Source: Terriglobia bacterium (lineage in GTDB: Bacteria; Acidobacteriota; Terriglobia; Terriglobales; Acidobacteriaceae). Taken from it: DNA of 64,000 bases. Shown here piece after piece: positions 61,782 through 64,000 of this stretch. The notes under the pieces were generated by a model that was not told the DNA's origin, searched no databases, and saw nothing but the letters and a program-made list of their open reading frames with translations. Each line of letters begins with the position of its first letter. Position 1 is the stretch's first letter. The stretch spans positions 59,349 through 123,348 of the forward strand of contig JAIQFT010000001.1 of the NCBI GenBank assembly GCA_020073185.1. The letters are read 5' to 3'. Both the position numbers and the translations under genes were made by a program.

Positions 61782-63953
61782 ATGCCGAGAGCACGCTTCG
61801 CCATGGTATTGATCTCTGTTGCTTTTTTGTTGGCAACATTTTCCTCTGCACAACAAACAACGTCTTCCAGCATTCCCGCGATCGCAGCCTCCGAGCAGCC
61901 GCCGCTCCCGCGTCTGATTCGCTTCAGCGGATCCGTGACGGCGGCGACCGACGCGCGCACCGTGGGCATCACCTTCTCACTGTACAAGGACGCGACCGGC
62001 GGCGCGCCCTTGTGGCAGGAAATACAGAATGTCACCCTGCGTCCCGGCGGGCACTTCAGCGTTCTGCTGGGCGCGAATTCCAAAGACGGCGTGCCGACGG
62101 AGCTGTTCACGACGAACGAAGCGCGCTGGCTAGGCGTGCAAATCGAGCAGGAAGCCGAGCAGCCGCGCGTGTTTTTAGTCAGCGTTCCGTACGCGCTGAA
62201 AGCGGGTGACGCCGAGACCGTCGCCGGACATCCGGTGAGCGACTTCGTCATGACAGCAGCCGCCGACGGTTCCAGTGGCTCCAGCGGTAGCGCATCGACT
62301 TCCAGTGGCGCCACCGCGACGAAGAACAGCGCCAGCGCTCCCGGCGGCACCTTTGCCTACCTCGGCACGCAGAACTACCTCGCCAAGTTCGACGCCAGCG
62401 GCACCAACATGACCAACTCCTCGATCATCGACAACGGCAATGTCGGCGTCAACAAGAGCAATCCGGCCTACACCCTGGACGTGGGCGGCATCGTCAATGC
62501 GCCCTACATGTTCGTGCAGGGAGCCTCGCCGCGCATCCGGCTGATCGACACCGCGCTGACCAACAGCTTTTGGGAGCTGCAGCAGTCGGCCTACGCATCG
62601 GACAATTTCGGGTTCCTGCGCTACGAGAACAACACCGCGGTTCCCGGCAAATCGTTCCTGGTGGCGGCCAACGGCAATGTAGGCATTGGCACCATCAATC
62701 CCGGATTCAAGCTCGACGTGGCCGGGATGGTAAACACCAGCGCGCTGCTGGTCAACAGCGACTCGCCGCGCATCCGATTGACCGACACCACACTGCCGAA
62801 CAGCTTCTGGGAGTTGCAGCAATCGGCGTTTTTCCCCGACAACTTCGGTTTCCTGCGCTACGAAAGCAACGGCGCGGTTGCGGGCAAGTCGTTCTTTATC
62901 GCACCGACGGGCAACGTAGGCGTTGGCGTCGCTTCACCGGCGAACAAGCTGAGCGTGGCCGGCGTCATCGAGAGCAGCGGTGGCTTCAAGTTTCCCGACG
63001 GCTCGGTGCAACTCACCGCCGCCACGGGCAGCTCGGGTGGCGGGGTGAGCAGCGTATTGGGTACGAATGGCGTCACCGCCAGCACCACCAGCACCACTGT
63101 CACTCTCAGCGCCGACACCGGCTATGTTCAGCGCCGCGTCTCCTCTACCTGCACCGCCGGCAACGCCATTCGCGCCATTGCCGCCGACGGCAGCGTCACC
63201 TGCGAACCCATCCCCGCCCCGACGCCAGGCGTGCCCACCGGCTACGCCATCATGGGCGGTGATCCCGTTCCTCCCGCCGGGTACACGGGCGTCGGTTGGA
63301 CCTTAATGAACGCTGCATCGGTATGGACAAACCTTGCAAGCATGGCAACGCCGCGCACGGGAGCCGGGGCGGCAACTGCTTGCGTTGGAGCTACCTCATG
63401 CACCACGCCTCGGATTTACGTCATCGGCGGGTACTTTAACAACACCTTTCTCAACACCGTGGAGGAGTACAACCCGGCAACGAATGCCTGGCGCGTGGTC
63501 GCCAGTATGAGCACTGCGCGCTACTATCCTGCCGTCACGGTCTACAACAACCAGATATACGTGTTCGGAGGGAAACAAAGCGTAAGCGGCGGCGTCTTGA
63601 GTGGAGCCGAGGTGTTTACGCCGCCAACCAATGACACGACTCTGGGCAGTTGGGCAGCGCTGCCGGATATGCCGTTCCCAACCTACAGTGCGGTTGGTCT
63701 GACACTCAGTAATCAGATTTACTTGCTGGGTGGGATCCAGTCCGGATCAGCCCCAACCAACGTGTACAAGTACGACCCCGTGGGCCACGTTTACGTCCCG
63801 AAAACGCCGACTCTAATCCACGTGAACTCGTGCGCTACAGGCGCAGTGCGTGATAACAAAATCGGCTCTGCGCAGGAATCTGAAAAACTCGTGGATTTAC
63901 TGGATTCCAGAGTAGCGGTTTGGCGGTACGCTCGGCGGGATGAGCGACAGTGA
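61782..63953 (+). pseudogene. Exported Kelch-repeat protein, 3' end interrupted by an ISL3-type element
   Basis: From ATG 61782, 723 residues to the first stop, of which 695-723 are encoded by the insertion sequence that begins at 63864. Signal peptide FAMVLISVAFLLATFSSA. A beta-rich N-domain (RLIRFSGSVTAATDART...) precedes two 79-residue repeats (about 249-325 and 328-404, both beginning SPRIRL and sharing NSFWELQQSA, DNFGFLRYE and GNVG). A Ser/Thr-rich linker follows, then Kelch motifs (RIYVIGGYFNNTFLNTVEEY, QIYVFGG, QIYLLGG). The Kelch propeller is incomplete at the point where the IS begins, so the original gene probably extended past the window. Surface or exopolymer binding is a reasonable inference. 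Confidence 0.82.
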
Positions 63954-64000
63954 GTGGACGAAGATTCTGGGGTGGCCGGGTTACCGCGTCTATCGAAGCG
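63864..64000 (+). mobile_element. Left end of an ISL3-family insertion sequence
   Basis: The segment from 63864 begins GGCTCTGCGCAGGAATCTGA, matching the ISL3 terminal inverted repeat form GGCTCTTxxxxGGAATxTG. The preceding eight bases (63856-63863, ACAAAATC) are AT-rich as expected for the 8-bp target site of this family; the second copy would lie beyond the window. The transposase starts at 63940. Confidence 0.8.
63940..64000 (+). CDS. ISL3-family transposase, N-terminal part (3' end outside window)
   Basis: ATG 63940, reading MSDSEWTKILGWPGYRVYRS, open to the window edge. The ILGWPGYRVY word is the conserved N-terminus of ISL3 transposases, upstream of the zinc-finger and DDE domains that must lie outside. 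It overlaps the tail of the interrupted Kelch frame in another phase (stop at 63951-63953). Confidence 0.8.
   Translation, partial: MSDSEWTKILGWPGYRVYRS

Overview
The window reads like a chromosomal segment of a GC-rich, Gram-negative soil-type bacterium, most probably an Acidobacteriota (Terriglobia-like) genome. This is an inference from gene content. The pointers are an Oar-like TonB-dependent receptor with an N-terminal carboxypeptidase-regulatory domain, a DUF4097 protein, a fused alpha+beta 2-oxoacid dehydrogenase E1, a homodimeric AceE, a zinc-ribbon protein beside rpsU, many GTG/TTG starts, and spacers full of short hairpins and degenerate heptanucleotide repeats. There is no rRNA, no CRISPR array and no prophage. 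One tRNA gene (tRNA-Ser, GGA) is present.

Layout. 1-12.1 kb: the end of an MCP, uvrB, a decayed HEPN gene with an unknown partner, a DUF4118 sensor, a transglutaminase-like protein, two housekeeping enzymes, fused E1, then a minus-strand run of DoxX, a saccharopine dehydrogenase-like enzyme, a membrane-anchored Clp-N protein and a mini zinc ribbon. 12.1-18.7 kb: a minus-strand block gamma-carbonic anhydrase, HicB-like, Sel1-repeat lipoprotein-sized protein, hisS, aspS; AspRS carries an unusual 115-residue C-terminal extension. 19.5-24 kb: the large TonB-dependent receptor, rpsU with a clear terminator, and a double zinc-ribbon protein. 24-29 kb: signalling genes (CheY-like regulator, twin-HTH LuxR protein, GAF-GGDEF cyclase, RodZ) and mtaB. 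29.3-31.9 kb: metK and ahcY, the SAM cycle. 32-41 kb: GDSL hydrolase, a large unknown, DUF4097, Smr, tldD and tldE (split by a four-helix-bundle gene bracketed by inverted repeats), PilZ, a degenerate-receiver NarL-type regulator. 41.4-48 kb: bacterioferritin, tRNA-Ser, a secreted LVIVD-repeat protein, thiM-thiE, GMC oxidoreductase.

48.2-57 kb looks like a carbon-storage neighbourhood: AdhE, STAS protein, WS/DGAT acyltransferase, PhaR, a five-repeat phasin-like protein, an alpha/beta hydrolase and a UbiB/ABC1-type kinase. A CTGC-N3-GCAG site, the motif known for PhaR operators, sits between phaR and the phasin-like gene. 57.4-64 kb: aceE, a cytochrome c, a methyltransferase, and a secreted Kelch-type protein whose 3' end is interrupted by the left end of an ISL3-family insertion sequence that runs off the window.

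The strongest leads for something undescribed are the lipid-granule locus with its predicted operator, the AspRS extension, the regulator whose receiver has lost all catalytic residues, the inverted-repeat-flanked cassette in tldD/tldE, and the family of period-7 repeats that fills spacers throughout.
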